This document shows, one piece after another, positions 6,851 through 17,036 of a stretch of 58,259 bases of DNA (positions within the stretch are counted from its first letter, which is position 1; each line of letters opens with the position of its first letter). Made by a program: the position numbers and the translations under genes. The notes below the pieces were generated by a model. That model ran no database searches. It was not told the DNA's origin and saw nothing but the letters and a program-made list of their open reading frames with translations. This DNA comes from Shewanella sp. 10N.286.48.A6 (GTDB lineage Bacteria > Pseudomonadota > Gammaproteobacteria > Enterobacterales > Shewanellaceae). The stretch lies in NCBI RefSeq assembly GCF_002873135.1, contig NZ_MCVI01000094.1, positions 50,773 to 109,031 of the forward strand. Reading direction: 5' to 3'.

Positions 6851-8659
6851 TTGCAAACACCGCAGTTACAGCATTTTTATATCAATGAAGAGCAATCAGT
6901 TTACCTGCTCAAGGCTGAAGATGCCCGTAAGCATCGAGCCTGGATCCGTTTATGTAAACAGCAACTAAGCAAGCTTGGTTATCATGATATCGAGTTTATC
7001 GGCAAAGGTGCCTATGGCTTTGTGTTTGCGGGTATCAATGATATTAGCCAATCCCATGTGTTTAAGTTTTCCCGCATTACCCTGCCACGAAGCGTGCAAG
7101 ATAGACTTGAAGAAGAAGCCTTCATGCTCAGTCAATTAGTGCACCCTAATGTCCCTAACGCCATCAAATTTGAGCGGGTCGGCAAGCAAGGCATTATGGT
7201 CATGGAGCGAGCCAAAGGTGAAGATCTCGATAAAATCTGTCACCGAATGGGGACGTTACCCATAGCCATGATCATCAGCATTGCACGGCAATTGGCCAAT
7301 TTATTGTACTACCTGCGCACAGGTAAATGCTTAGTCCATGGCGATATTAAGCCATCAAATTTAGTGTATGACATTGAAAACGACCATTTATCACTCATTG
7401 ATTGGGGCTCGGCGGTGTTTGCCCAACGTGATGAGCATAATAACTCGGTTGAAGACAATGTGATGTCCTTGATGTCGAGCGATCAACAACACACCAACGC
7501 CAGAATGGGCGATGTGTACTTTATCGGTGAAGATCAGCTTAATGGGGCGTTATCCAGTCCAAGATTTGATGAGCAAGGGGTGGCAGCCACCTTATACGCA
7601 CTGGCATCAGGGCAAATTAGCCGCTTTGGCAGTAAAGTGATCACCGCCAGTAGTTTAGGTTTACCCATTGAGCTGGCCCGCACTTTAGATGGCATGCTTA
7701 GCGATGACCCCAGCAGACGTAATTTAGCCGGTGATTATTTTTTAAAGAGCATGCGCCACAATCACCGTATGCACTTGCCACACCTTGGGGCTCAGCCGTT
7801 AATTGAAGATATACCACTGTGGGTTTTACCAAAGCAAAAACAAGTCGAAACCGTGAGTTACAGTTCCAGAAAATCATTTTTAAAGGAACATAACACCCAA
7901 GACCCCATTACGAAGATGGATGATATTCAATTAGAAAAATATTACCGTAATTTTCTTGCGGGCATGGGTGACACTGAAAAAGGCTTTATTGCCGCAGTGG
8001 GTAAATTAGCCCAATACCCGATTGTGGGAGGCCTTGCCATTCATTGGCGTAAAAGCGGCGTCTATATCGACTCTAACCTTGCTATTTATGACCCCGACAC
8101 TAAGGAAGTGTTAATCCAAGCGGTCAATAATATGGTGACCTTAGCCCGCGGCATTCGACGTATCGGGGTATTTAAAGCCTGCTTTTTTAACGCTAAAGAC
8201 ACCTTACATTTAGAGCGAAACAATCCATCTGAGCCATATAAAATGGTCAACGATGCGCAATTAAGTTTTGAAGTGGGTGATGTGCCCGCATCAGAAGGCC
8301 GTTCGCGGCTACATTCTTACTTTGAAGATGGTAAAGATCCTGAAGAGAACCTTGAGCTGCCCACCGAGATCATGACAGAACTGGGTTGGATAAACCAAAT
8401 TCATCATACCGGCTGTATTATTTTTGAAGCCTTACCTAACCATCTAAAAATACACAGTTATTTGCGCTTATTAAACCCGAGAAAACAAGCAGCTTTTAGA
8501 GCTTCTCTGGATAGAATCTTATTTCATGCCAGTAAGATTCAAGGCCATGGGGTCTCAGGTTTTATGAAACTGCCTTATAAAAATACCCGTCAGTTTTCCC
8601 ATATTGATCATAAAGCGGATCATTTTTACCCTAAAAATCCAAAGCAAATAGCAGAGTGA
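6851..8659 (+). CDS. Ser/Thr protein kinase-like protein with C-terminal unknown domain
   Basis: About 602 residues. A eukaryotic-like kinase domain fills roughly residues 45-300: glycine loop GKGAYGFV, a Lys in HVFKFS, the catalytic segment HGDIKPSNL (HGD replacing HRD, with Lys and Asn kept) and a DWG metal-binding motif in place of DFG. The features suggest an active kinase of the divergent bacterial type. The C-terminal 300 residues match nothing I recognise. No membrane span is seen. No in-frame ATG lies near the start. TTG at 6851 has AGGAAG 6 bp upstream and is preferred; TTG at 6830 is an alternative. It ends in a hairpin terminator shared with the convergent protease. No cognate phosphatase or FHA protein is adjacent. 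Confidence 0.75.
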   Translation: MQTPQLQHFYINEEQSVYLLKAEDARKHRAWIRLCKQQLSKLGYHDIEFIGKGAYGFVFAGINDISQSHVFKFSRITLPRSVQDRLEEEAFMLSQLVHPNVPNAIKFERVGKQGIMVMERAKGEDLDKICHRMGTLPIAMIISIARQLANLLYYLRTGKCLVHGDIKPSNLVYDIENDHLSLIDWGSAVFAQRDEHNNSVEDNVMSLMSSDQQHTNARMGDVYFIGEDQLNGALSSPRFDEQGVAATLYALASGQISRFGSKVITASSLGLPIELARTLDGMLSDDPSRRNLAGDYFLKSMRHNHRMHLPHLGAQPLIEDIPLWVLPKQKQVETVSYSSRKSFLKEHNTQDPITKMDDIQLEKYYRNFLAGMGDTEKGFIAAVGKLAQYPIVGGLAIHWRKSGVYIDSNLAIYDPDTKEVLIQAVNNMVTLARGIRRIGVFKACFFNAKDTLHLERNNPSEPYKMVNDAQLSFEVGDVPASEGRSRLHSYFEDGKDPEENLELPTEIMTELGWINQIHHTGCIIFEALPNHLKIHSYLRLLNPRKQAAFRASLDRILFHASKIQGHGVSGFMKLPYKNTRQFSHIDHKADHFYPKNPKQIAE

Positions 8660-8700
8660 TTATCTGCAGATGTCATCTCATCGGCTAAATTACTGCCAAT

Positions 8701-8746
8701 AAAAAGCCCTGTTAGTCCGAGCATACCGGCTTAACAGGGCATTTTT
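8701..8746. terminator. Bidirectional intrinsic terminator
   Basis: AAAAAGCCCTGTTA pairs with TAACAGGGCATTTTT around a 16-nt loop. It sits between the convergent kinase and metalloprotease genes, with A/T runs on both sides. Confidence 0.75.
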
Positions 8747-8783
8747 AGCCACCCACTTATAACGAGCAGTTCATAGCAAAAAA

Positions 8784-11183
8784 CTAAATTGGCGAACCCG
8801 GTGGCATCATTAGAGGTTTGGCAATAAAGCGATACTCCGCTGACTCAAGCCCTTTGGCTAAACCTTGCAATAACCATTCAAAATGGGCAGCTTGATAATT
8901 ACTGGCGCGATTGCTACGGCGCTTTAATTGCTTCTCGGCATACGTTAAGCGCGCTAACAATTGCGCTTTTACTTCAGCTGAGGTGTTGTCGTTATGGTAG
9001 CTAGATAGTAACTCATCTAATACCACGGTATTGACACGCATCTGCACAGCTAACAACTGCCCACGCTGTAAATCTTGAAAAAGCGTTTTCGCCAATAACT
9101 TATCGATGAGACTCACCACAGATAACTGCTCTGAATCATCCATAAAGCCTTGATTGACACGGTTTAATCTTTCTGGAACTAATATTCGGCTTACCACATG
9201 GCGGCTCATCACCTCTGCCATTCCTATGGGGTCGGTTAACACCCCAATGCCAGAATCAAAGCTTTCTCGGGTTTTGCGGTAATTACCTGCTTTAGGCACT
9301 AATAACTCAGTGACTTCAGTCGGTACTGCTAAGCTTTCAGCCGATAGTAGCGCTAATAAAGAGCTTAAGGCTTCAGTTTGTAACTTGGGCGATAAATAAT
9401 GCCAGCGCTCAGCTGAGCCATGCTGCTGATAGCTATAATCACTGCCACCAATCCACTTCGCTGCGGCATCCACTTGAAAACGGGTCAGTAAGTAAATTGG
9501 CACAAACACATCGGCAAGTTCACCTAGTGGCTGCTCTTGCAGTAAGGCATTGGCATTAAACTGCTCAATTGCCTTGCGGCGCACTTGCTCTAATCGTGTT
9601 AGTTCTGCTGCTGCAGAGTTACCGTTATCCCATAAACTTGCATAGGCATGGCTTGCTGATGCTGAGCGGGAATCTGCTTCACCAATGTAACGCAATCCTG
9701 CTGTTCTGGCTTGTTTCACTAGCTCGTCAGCATTAGCTTTATCGCCATAGCCGTAAGCAATAGTAAACTTGTCCCACTCACCAATGCCTTCAACGTATGG
9801 CGCTGAAATATCAACTTGCTCCCCTTTAAGGGTAATGTTGGGATGGGGATAATCCATCACCGAAGCATTGTCATTGGTTGAGGCGGCAAAGTTATGATCT
9901 AGCCCCAAGGTATGGCCAATCTCGTGAGCTGACAATTGGCGTATACGCGCCAATGCTAAGGCCATTGATGCCTCAGCAGCGGCATCTCGGTCTTGCCAAC
10001 CTGCGGTTAAACCGCGAGCAATAAGGTGGTCTTGTTTAACCCGCAAACTCCCAAGGGTGACATGGCCTTTAATGATCTCACCGGTGCGCGGATCTTTAAT
10101 TGACGCGCCATAAGACCAGCCGCGAGTCGCACGATGCACCCATTGGATCATGTTATAACGAATATCTTGTGGGTCGGCATCTTCTGGTAATATCTCCAGC
10201 TTAAAACCATTAATAAAGCCTGCTTCATTAAAGGCTTCTTCCCACCAGCGGCCACCATCGAGTAATGCTGAGCGAATAGGCTCTGGCACGCCAGGATCAA
10301 GATAATAAGTAATCGGTTTAACCACTTCACTAGGAGCAATACCTGGGGTGACTTTTTCAAGTCGATGACGTAAAAGATATTGTTTGCTTACTGGCGAGTC
10401 GATAGGCGCAGAGTAATCAAAATACTCATCTGATAAATAACCACTCATCGGCTGATAAGCGCGGGGCTGATAACCCGCTTCTGGCAAGGCCACAAAAGAG
10501 TAGCGCATTCGCACTGAAACAAACTTGCCATCTGGAGTCACCTGCTTAACAAATTCGCCAGCTTTAGCGCTATTGAAAGTCAGTAAAACATCGACATCGG
10601 CATTTTGCTCAAATGACTTAACTCCTTGGGGTAAGATAACTGAGCGGGATTTATCCAAGGTATAACTGCCTTGCTTAGTGTCAGCTAAACGCTGAGAAAC
10701 CCCATGTAAATCATTAATCATTAGATCATTAACCGCAACTAGCGGCGTTTTACCTTCGACCACTTTACCGCGCCATAATACCGATTCAGCAAACGCCTCT
10801 TTGACCGCTAGCTGTTCCGCTGGGTTATCGCTTGATGCCCGATAAAAGGTATTTAACTGTTTAAGCAGAATATAAGGACCGTGGCGCTCAAATTGCACCA
10901 TGCGTGTTTGCCCGAGTTGGCCTCGGTCTAGGCCTATATCATTAGAACCAACGCCATGGGGTAAACTGCTGATCAGTAAAAAGGGCTCATTGAGTCGGTT
11001 TGCTTCTAAAAACAATTCCCCAGAGCTATTTTGGAAATAAAAGTTGATAAACCCTTGGGCTTTGTCACTTTGCTTTATCACTTTCTGCGCCGCTGAGGTC
11101 GCAGCGTAAGTCATAATTGGGGTTGCCATGAGTACTGGCGTTAATGCCATGACTGAAGCAAGCGCCATACTTTTACGATCCAT
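8784..11183 (-). CDS. Secreted zinc-dependent metalloprotease (metzincin, DUF4953/DUF5117 type)
   Basis: A 799-residue protein with an N-terminal signal peptide (MDRKSMALASVMALTPVLMA... to about residue 28), so it is exported. The zinc site HEIGHTLGLDH lies at residues 420-430 (H420, H424, H430, catalytic E421). A Met-turn SVMDYPHP follows at about 441-448; together these define a metzincin fold. The flanking regions (PFLLISSLPHGVGSNDIGLDRGQ, ITYYLDPGVPEPIR) fit the large DUF5117-DUF4953 family of bacterial metalloproteases. Its substrate is unknown. GGGAGAG precedes the ATG. It lies 73 bp downstream of the hybrid kinase on the same strand, so co-transcription is possible. Confidence 0.85.
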   Translation of the reverse strand: MDRKSMALASVMALTPVLMATPIMTYAATSAAQKVIKQSDKAQGFINFYFQNSSGELFLEANRLNEPFLLISSLPHGVGSNDIGLDRGQLGQTRMVQFERHGPYILLKQLNTFYRASSDNPAEQLAVKEAFAESVLWRGKVVEGKTPLVAVNDLMINDLHGVSQRLADTKQGSYTLDKSRSVILPQGVKSFEQNADVDVLLTFNSAKAGEFVKQVTPDGKFVSVRMRYSFVALPEAGYQPRAYQPMSGYLSDEYFDYSAPIDSPVSKQYLLRHRLEKVTPGIAPSEVVKPITYYLDPGVPEPIRSALLDGGRWWEEAFNEAGFINGFKLEILPEDADPQDIRYNMIQWVHRATRGWSYGASIKDPRTGEIIKGHVTLGSLRVKQDHLIARGLTAGWQDRDAAAEASMALALARIRQLSAHEIGHTLGLDHNFAASTNDNASVMDYPHPNITLKGEQVDISAPYVEGIGEWDKFTIAYGYGDKANADELVKQARTAGLRYIGEADSRSASASHAYASLWDNGNSAAAELTRLEQVRRKAIEQFNANALLQEQPLGELADVFVPIYLLTRFQVDAAAKWIGGSDYSYQQHGSAERWHYLSPKLQTEALSSLLALLSAESLAVPTEVTELLVPKAGNYRKTRESFDSGIGVLTDPIGMAEVMSRHVVSRILVPERLNRVNQGFMDDSEQLSVVSLIDKLLAKTLFQDLQRGQLLAVQMRVNTVVLDELLSSYHNDNTSAEVKAQLLARLTYAEKQLKRRSNRASNYQAAHFEWLLQGLAKGLESAEYRFIAKPLMMPPGSPI

Positions 11184-11256
11184 TCAACACTCTCCCTTGT
11201 TGTTGTGCTCAGGTTAATTGTTATTATTGGCGACTTAACTGACGCCATTATTGTTG

Positions 11257-14200
11257 TTATTTTTGCTGCTGATTTTTATAGTCAATCCAATGCTCTAAGG
11301 TATCAAACAATTCATTTAATACTATCGGCTTGGTGATATGGGCATTCATGCCCGCTTGAATACTTTTCTCTCTGTCACCAGACATGGCGTGGGCCGTCAT
11401 GGCAATAATCGGCATTTGCTCTGTAGTGTAACGCTTACGTAATTCTCTGGCAGCAGTCAAGCCATCCATGACCGGCATTTGAATATCCATCAATACGGCA
11501 TCAAACGGACGAGTATCGATCATATCTAGTGCTATTTGACCATTATCAGCCACTTCAACTTCATAACCGGCGCTTTTAAGTAGCTCGGTGGCTACCTGCT
11601 GATTAATAAAGTTATCTTCAACCAGCAAGACTAATCCGGTTTGTTTGGCAGCTTCGGAATCCTCTTCAACCACAGGCGCTACATTCAATTGAGGCTCAGC
11701 GGCAAAGGCGCCAATAATCTCATCAAACAAGGCTGATGCTTTAAAAGGCTTTTGCAATACAGCAAACACACGACTGACATCAAACTCGGCCTCTAACGGC
11801 TCAGCACTATAAGCGGTCATTAAAATAATCACCGGACGCTTTTTAATCCGCCCTTCAGCAACCATTTCATCAATGATATTAATCACATCGCCGCCGCCCA
11901 TTTCAGGCATCATCCAATCAAGCAATAATAAATCTATTGGGCTGTGGGCTAAAACATCTAGTGCCTGTGCACCACTTTGCGCGGTTTTCACCCCAAAGCT
12001 AAAGTCGCGCATCAAGGTGGAATATATCTGCAAAGCACTTGGGTTATCATCCACCACTAAGGTAGTTAAGTTATTTAACTGCTTTGGCACCACCAATGGC
12101 TCAACCACATTTTCTTCAGCAATTTCAAAACTAATGGTAAAGCTGAAAGTACTCCCTTGATTGAGCTCTGATTCAACGGCCATGGTGCCGCCCATCAGCG
12201 AGACTAAATGCTTACTAATAGACAGGCCTAATCCGGTACCACCATATTTTCGAGTGGTAGAACCATCAGCTTGGGAGAAGGCATCAAACAAGTTCGCTTG
12301 TTGCTCTTGGCTAATACCAATACCGGTATCGCGTACCCAAAACTTAAGGGTAATACGGTGATCTCGCTCGCCTACATCTTCACAGCCCAGTTCAATCTCA
12401 CCATTTTGAGTAAATTTAACCGCGTTAGATAATAAGTTAACTAAAATTTGCCCTAAACGCAGAGGGTCACCACTGAGAATTAGCCCAGCGGTAACCGGGG
12501 CATATAGTAGTAACTCAACGCCTTTTTCTTGAGCCTTTTGCGCATTCATATCAATGACATGATCAAGCACTTTATCCAGTGGGAATGACACCCTTTCAAG
12601 CTCTAATTTACCCGCTTCAATTTTAGAGAAATCCAAAATATCATTAATAATGCGCAGTAATGACTGAGCAGAGAATCCCGCTTTATTTAAATAATCTTTT
12701 TGCTGAGCGGTTAACTGAGTTCGCAGCGCCAATTGCAACATACCGATAATGGCATTCATCGGTGTACGAATTTCATGGCTCATATTGGCCAAGAATTCAC
12801 TCTTATACATGTTGGCTAACTCAGCATCTTGCTTAGCTTCAAGCAAGGCCACTTCGTTACTCTTTTGGCGGGTAATATCTTTATGCGTACCCAGCATTCG
12901 CTTAGACTGACCATCGGCAGCAAACTCCACTGCTCGGCCCCGAGACAGCACCCAATGATACTTTCCAGATTTAGAGCGCATACGGTATTCAATCTCATAG
13001 GTTCCTTTGGGCTTTAGCGCATATGCACTTCGATACTCTTCGACTCGCATGCGATCGTCTGGGTGAATAAGTGCATCCGTTGCTGAAATAAGCGCTGGAA
13101 ATTCGTTCGGCTTATAACCTAGCATTGAATAAAATGCGGGGTTACAAATCAGCTGCTCTGAATCTAAATACCAATCCCACAAGCCATCTTCTACTGCATC
13201 CATGGCTAAATGGTAACGCTCTTCAGATAATCGTAATTGCTCAGCCGATTCATATTCACGGGTGACATCACGCCATACTGAAATAAGCCCTAATAACTCG
13301 CCGCGGCGGTTATAAAATGGCAGTTTTAAGGTATCGAGCAGTACCGTTTTACCACCAATATCGGCTTTTTCTTGATAACGCATCAGTGAGCGTTCGGTTA
13401 ATACTTTTTGATCTTCTTCGCGGCTACGCACGCCTTGATCGTAACTGGTATCAAGGGACAATTGCCCGATCATGTCACTTTCTTTGCAGCCCAGCATGTA
13501 CTCAGCCGATTTATTACAGCCTAAATACTTACCTTCTTTATCTTTGTAAACAATCGCCTCTGGGATTGAGTCAATCAATGAGCGTAATAGTGCAAACTCA
13601 CGTTCTCGGCGCTCAGTAGTATCGCGCAAACGTTGGGTGCGCCTTGCGACTAAGTTATCCAGACGTTTATTTTGCTCGGCTAGATGACCGGTATATTGTT
13701 TGTTCTCTTCAAAAATACGACTCACCAGCAAGAACCACGGCTCCCAACCTTCAGTGATTTTTTCAGGTGGCGATTTAGGCTCGCGAGAACACTCTTCCAA
13801 ATGGGTCAATAAACGTGAGGCAGGGTTAACGAATGAGCGGCGAGTTTGCCAGTGAACAATGGTCACCAGCACTGACAAGGCGAAAACCACCAGTAAGAAA
13901 CTCACTTTTAACTTATCCCAAGCGTCTTGGAATAACAGGTCTTCATCTTGCAGATATAGCAAGCGCCATGGCGGGTTTTGCAGCGCGACTGAGTGAATAT
14001 AGTAGCCGTTGCGCAGTATGCCATCATGGGCATCGAACATTTCTGATTCAGGCAAAGAATGCAGCTCTGACGGAATGCGCTGACTGATATGATAAACCCG
14101 GTTCATATCGCTGGCTTCAAAATCACTGTGGGACAATATATTGTTATATTGATCCAGCAAAATCACTGTACCCGGCATTTTAAAATACATCCGCATTTGC

Positions 14201-14964
14201 TTAGCTAACGATGCCAAAGTCATGTCTAAATTGATTGAACCAATAAACTCATCTTCAAGATATACTGGCAGACCTAGGGTGGTTAACAAACCTTGATCGG
14301 CTAAATCTACATAAGCTTCACGCCAAAAAACACTGCGCTGCGGATTCATGGCAGGAGTAGCAAGTTGGAATTGTTTTTTATTAAGCAGCTCTTCTCGAAA
14401 ACGGTACTCGTCATTGGTCCACGGAAATGACGACATGATCCTTTGTTTGGATATGTAATAAATCGAAGAAGCTTTAGGGGCGGCCTCTTTCGCAACAGGG
14501 AAAGACAACGACAGCTCAAATAGCATTTCTAATTCTTGATAAAACCTGTCGCTGCGGCCATCAAGGGTACCCATACCGGTAATGCGCCCCATATTGGTAA
14601 AGGGCTCACCACTAGTGGCATAACTTGGCTCTAAGGTAAAAAATTGACCATCTTCATTGAATTTTTCGTATTGAGGTAAGCGATCTTTACGGACTAACTC
14701 GCCTAAACGTAAGTTATCTACGGCGACGTTACGTAAGCTTTTTACTGCACGGATACTCGACTCCAGCAGTAAATCAATTTGCAAGACATGACGCAATACT
14801 TGCTCTTCACGCTCTTTAATTAGCTGGGTTTTTTCACGCTCAAACAATACCCATGCCGATAAAAGTGCCATAACAATTACACCAATATAAGTATAAAAAA
14901 CGGCTCGGTTATACTTTCTTTGAATAAGCGATTTTAATTGTAATTCTGGCTCGGTCGATTTCAT
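11257..14964 (-). CDS. Hybrid sensor histidine kinase with two receiver domains
   Basis: A 1235-residue inner-membrane kinase. Order: transmembrane helix about 22-41; periplasmic Cache-like sensor 42-350; second helix about 354-372; coiled coil 425-455; PAS domains about 456-575 and 584-700; HisKA with phospho-acceptor H730 in ANMSHEIRTPMN; HATPase with N box NLLSNAVKF, G1 RDTGIGIS and G2 GGTGLGLSIS; REC1 about 968-1090 (D1016 in LLDWMMPEMGG, K1072); REC2 about 1111-1230 (D1160 in LMDIQMPVMDG, K1212). No Hpt domain, so the phosphate must pass to a separate HPt protein; none is in the window. The ligand is unknown. Confidence 0.9.
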   Translation of the reverse strand: MKSTEPELQLKSLIQRKYNRAVFYTYIGVIVMALLSAWVLFEREKTQLIKEREEQVLRHVLQIDLLLESSIRAVKSLRNVAVDNLRLGELVRKDRLPQYEKFNEDGQFFTLEPSYATSGEPFTNMGRITGMGTLDGRSDRFYQELEMLFELSLSFPVAKEAAPKASSIYYISKQRIMSSFPWTNDEYRFREELLNKKQFQLATPAMNPQRSVFWREAYVDLADQGLLTTLGLPVYLEDEFIGSINLDMTLASLAKQMRMYFKMPGTVILLDQYNNILSHSDFEASDMNRVYHISQRIPSELHSLPESEMFDAHDGILRNGYYIHSVALQNPPWRLLYLQDEDLLFQDAWDKLKVSFLLVVFALSVLVTIVHWQTRRSFVNPASRLLTHLEECSREPKSPPEKITEGWEPWFLLVSRIFEENKQYTGHLAEQNKRLDNLVARRTQRLRDTTERREREFALLRSLIDSIPEAIVYKDKEGKYLGCNKSAEYMLGCKESDMIGQLSLDTSYDQGVRSREEDQKVLTERSLMRYQEKADIGGKTVLLDTLKLPFYNRRGELLGLISVWRDVTREYESAEQLRLSEERYHLAMDAVEDGLWDWYLDSEQLICNPAFYSMLGYKPNEFPALISATDALIHPDDRMRVEEYRSAYALKPKGTYEIEYRMRSKSGKYHWVLSRGRAVEFAADGQSKRMLGTHKDITRQKSNEVALLEAKQDAELANMYKSEFLANMSHEIRTPMNAIIGMLQLALRTQLTAQQKDYLNKAGFSAQSLLRIINDILDFSKIEAGKLELERVSFPLDKVLDHVIDMNAQKAQEKGVELLLYAPVTAGLILSGDPLRLGQILVNLLSNAVKFTQNGEIELGCEDVGERDHRITLKFWVRDTGIGISQEQQANLFDAFSQADGSTTRKYGGTGLGLSISKHLVSLMGGTMAVESELNQGSTFSFTISFEIAEENVVEPLVVPKQLNNLTTLVVDDNPSALQIYSTLMRDFSFGVKTAQSGAQALDVLAHSPIDLLLLDWMMPEMGGGDVINIIDEMVAEGRIKKRPVIILMTAYSAEPLEAEFDVSRVFAVLQKPFKASALFDEIIGAFAAEPQLNVAPVVEEDSEAAKQTGLVLLVEDNFINQQVATELLKSAGYEVEVADNGQIALDMIDTRPFDAVLMDIQMPVMDGLTAARELRKRYTTEQMPIIAMTAHAMSGDREKSIQAGMNAHITKPIVLNELFDTLEHWIDYKNQQQK

Positions 14965-15285
14965 TGAAAACCCTTTGGCTTTTCTTAGCAGCGTAGATAT
15001 TTAATAAGGTAAAAAAGGAGGTACGCTAACAATGTCTATTTATGCATATTATCAGGAACATATTCGCAATCACACGAATAAATGTTCACAAAACATGACT
15101 AATTTATTTTTCACTCCATTCCACTAAAAACATAGCAAAAATCTGACCATTATTCTTGGCAATAACCCGTAAACTGGCCGCTTACATAAAAGGCGCGTTA
15201 AAAGAGCTCGTTGAAACAGATTGCTTAAAAATAAAAAATGGCCACCTAACAGGTAGCCATAAACGGTACTTTAAAGCAGAAGTGC
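14965..15285. other. Intergenic region, hybrid kinase to PhoH
   Basis: 321 bp. It holds the promoter region of the minus-strand hybrid kinase and the terminator of the minus-strand phoH-like gene (15230-15260). A 60-codon TTG-initiated frame at 15156-15338 runs through the terminator and into phoH, and is judged not to be a gene. Confidence 0.6.
15230..15260 (-). terminator. Intrinsic terminator of phoH-like gene
   Basis: ATGGC-C-ACCT / AGGT-A-GCCAT hairpin with one mismatch; read on the minus strand it is followed by TTTTTTATTTTT. Confidence 0.7.
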
Positions 15286-16680
15286 TTATAAGTTCTCTTC
15301 AGCAAACTCTGCTAAGCGAGATCGCACCACACCATTAAGGTAAATATTGGCACTGCCGTCAAAGTCTTTAAAACGCTCCACAATATAGGTTAAACCTGAT
15401 GTCACCGCCGTCAAATAGGTTGAGTCTATTTGCGCCAAGTTACCACAACACACTAGTTTGGTGCCCTCGCCCATGCGGGTGATCATGGTTTTGATTTGTG
15501 ATGCGGTCAGGTTTTGGCATTCATCTAAAATGACCACTGAATTTTGAATCGAGCGGCCACGCATAAAGTTAATCGATTTAAACTGCACGTTCGCCTTCTC
15601 CATGATGTAGTTCATGCTGCCGGTGGGGTTAACATCATTTTTATGCAGCACCTCAAGGGTATCAGTAATTGCCGCAAGCCAGGGCGCCATTTTTTCCTCT
15701 TCGGTGCCTGGTAAAAAACCGATGGACTCGGCAATTTCAGGGGTGTTACGGGTTACAATGACTTTTTCGTACTGGTTTTGCTCAACCACCAGCTCAAGCG
15801 CAGCCGCCATGGCAATTAAGGTTTTACCACAACCGGCGGGGCCGGTGAGGATCACTAAGTCAATATCTGGATCTAGCAAAGCATTTAACGCCATCCCCTG
15901 ATAAATATTCTTAGGTTTAACACCCCAAGCTTGCAAATGATTAAGCCTTTCGCGGCCATAATCGATGATATTAAGATGTGTTGCGGTTTTGCTGGCAACC
16001 TTGCCGCAAAAATCAGAGGTTTCATCGATAAGGTATTGATTACTGTAGAAGGGCTCGTTACCTACGGCATCGATATCCACCTGATGGACGACTTTGCCAG
16101 CTTCTCTATCAGTAGAGACTTTATCCACCTTGTCCCAAAAATCACCGTCAAACTGATAAAAGCCTTTCGCCAAAAAGCGAATATCATCAATTAACTGATC
16201 GGTGCGATAGTCTTCAACTCGCTCAATACCCGCCCCTTTAGCTTTAAGGCGCATATTAATGTCTTTGGTGACTAATACGACCTGACGAGGCTGATGCAGA
16301 TTTTGTAGATGAAGTGCGGTGTTAATAATACGATTATCGTTATTATCGCCTGGCAGAGCGCCAATGATAAAGTCGATTTGATGGTCGGGGAAAATAGATA
16401 AACTACCTGATACGTCTAAATGTCCTTCGCGGCTTGGGAGTGCAACGCCGTTTAGAATTTGTTCCGGCGAGGTCTTACCGCCAAGTATGTCTTCCAATGC
16501 CCTAATCGCGACCCGGGCATCACGGCTAATATCGTGCTTTCTATCCTTTATATTGTCTAATTCTTCTAACACAGTCATGGGAATTATTACGTCATGTTCT
16601 TTAAACGAATATATCGCTAAAGGTTCATGTAGTAACACATTGGTATCCAGTACAAACAACTTTCTGTCGTCTCGTTCCAT
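15286..16680 (-). CDS. PIN-PhoH family ATPase (PhoH2 type)
   Basis: A 464-residue protein with an N-terminal PIN ribonuclease domain (LFVLDTNVLLHEP at residues 8-20, acidic residues in LEELDNIKD, then VLVTKDINMRLKAKGAG) and a C-terminal PhoH ATPase. The Walker A is GPAGCGKT and the Walker B VVILDECQN. PhoH2 proteins are reported to be RNA helicase/ribonucleases; here the role is inferred. The start at 16680 was chosen because TGGAGG lies 4 bp upstream and the PIN fold begins immediately. A longer frame reaching 16770 adds 30 residues (MMIRLIQLMNRS...) with no family similarity. It is divergent from rapA. Confidence 0.88.
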   Translation of the reverse strand: MERDDRKLFVLDTNVLLHEPLAIYSFKEHDVIIPMTVLEELDNIKDRKHDISRDARVAIRALEDILGGKTSPEQILNGVALPSREGHLDVSGSLSIFPDHQIDFIIGALPGDNNDNRIINTALHLQNLHQPRQVVLVTKDINMRLKAKGAGIERVEDYRTDQLIDDIRFLAKGFYQFDGDFWDKVDKVSTDREAGKVVHQVDIDAVGNEPFYSNQYLIDETSDFCGKVASKTATHLNIIDYGRERLNHLQAWGVKPKNIYQGMALNALLDPDIDLVILTGPAGCGKTLIAMAAALELVVEQNQYEKVIVTRNTPEIAESIGFLPGTEEEKMAPWLAAITDTLEVLHKNDVNPTGSMNYIMEKANVQFKSINFMRGRSIQNSVVILDECQNLTASQIKTMITRMGEGTKLVCCGNLAQIDSTYLTAVTSGLTYIVERFKDFDGSANIYLNGVVRSRLAEFAEENL

Positions 16681-17036
16681 GGCGCCTCCAGAGTGCTCAA
16701 TACAAAATGTAACTATGGGATTAAAGCAATATAAACTCCTGTTCATAAGCTGGATTAATCGAATCATCATGATTAATTTTCAACCAAACTTAAATTTACT
16801 ATGCCAGTAATTATATCAAGTCTCAATATCATTTTATTGATTAAAGGTTCGAGTTTAAGTTGTTAAAGTTGGCACTGAGATGACACCAAGATGACACTAA
16901 GATGTCAAAAATTCGCTGGCGTAAAAGTGAAATTCCTTCAGATGAATATTTAAATCACTGCTAGAATTTAAATTGAGTAGCGTTTGGTATAACATACGCG
17001 CCCTTTGTGTTTATCCGTCCCGAATGAGAGTAAAAA
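16681..17036. other. Divergent promoter region phoH-like / rapA
   Basis: 356 bp between divergent genes. It carries four 11-bp imperfect direct repeats (16869-16912). No convincing -35/-10 pair stands out, and no small gene is seen. Confidence 0.5.
16869..16912. repeat. Four imperfect 11-bp direct repeats
   Basis: Consecutive 11-mers TTGGCACTGAG, ATGACACCAAG, ATGACACTAAG and ATGTCAAAAAT. The middle two differ at one base; the core is TGACAC. The spacing of one helical turn would put bound proteins on one face of the DNA. Confidence 0.6.

Noticed and set aside
15156..15338. 60-codon TTG-initiated frame
   Set aside because: It passes through the phoH terminator and overlaps the phoH 3' end. 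No ribosome-binding site.
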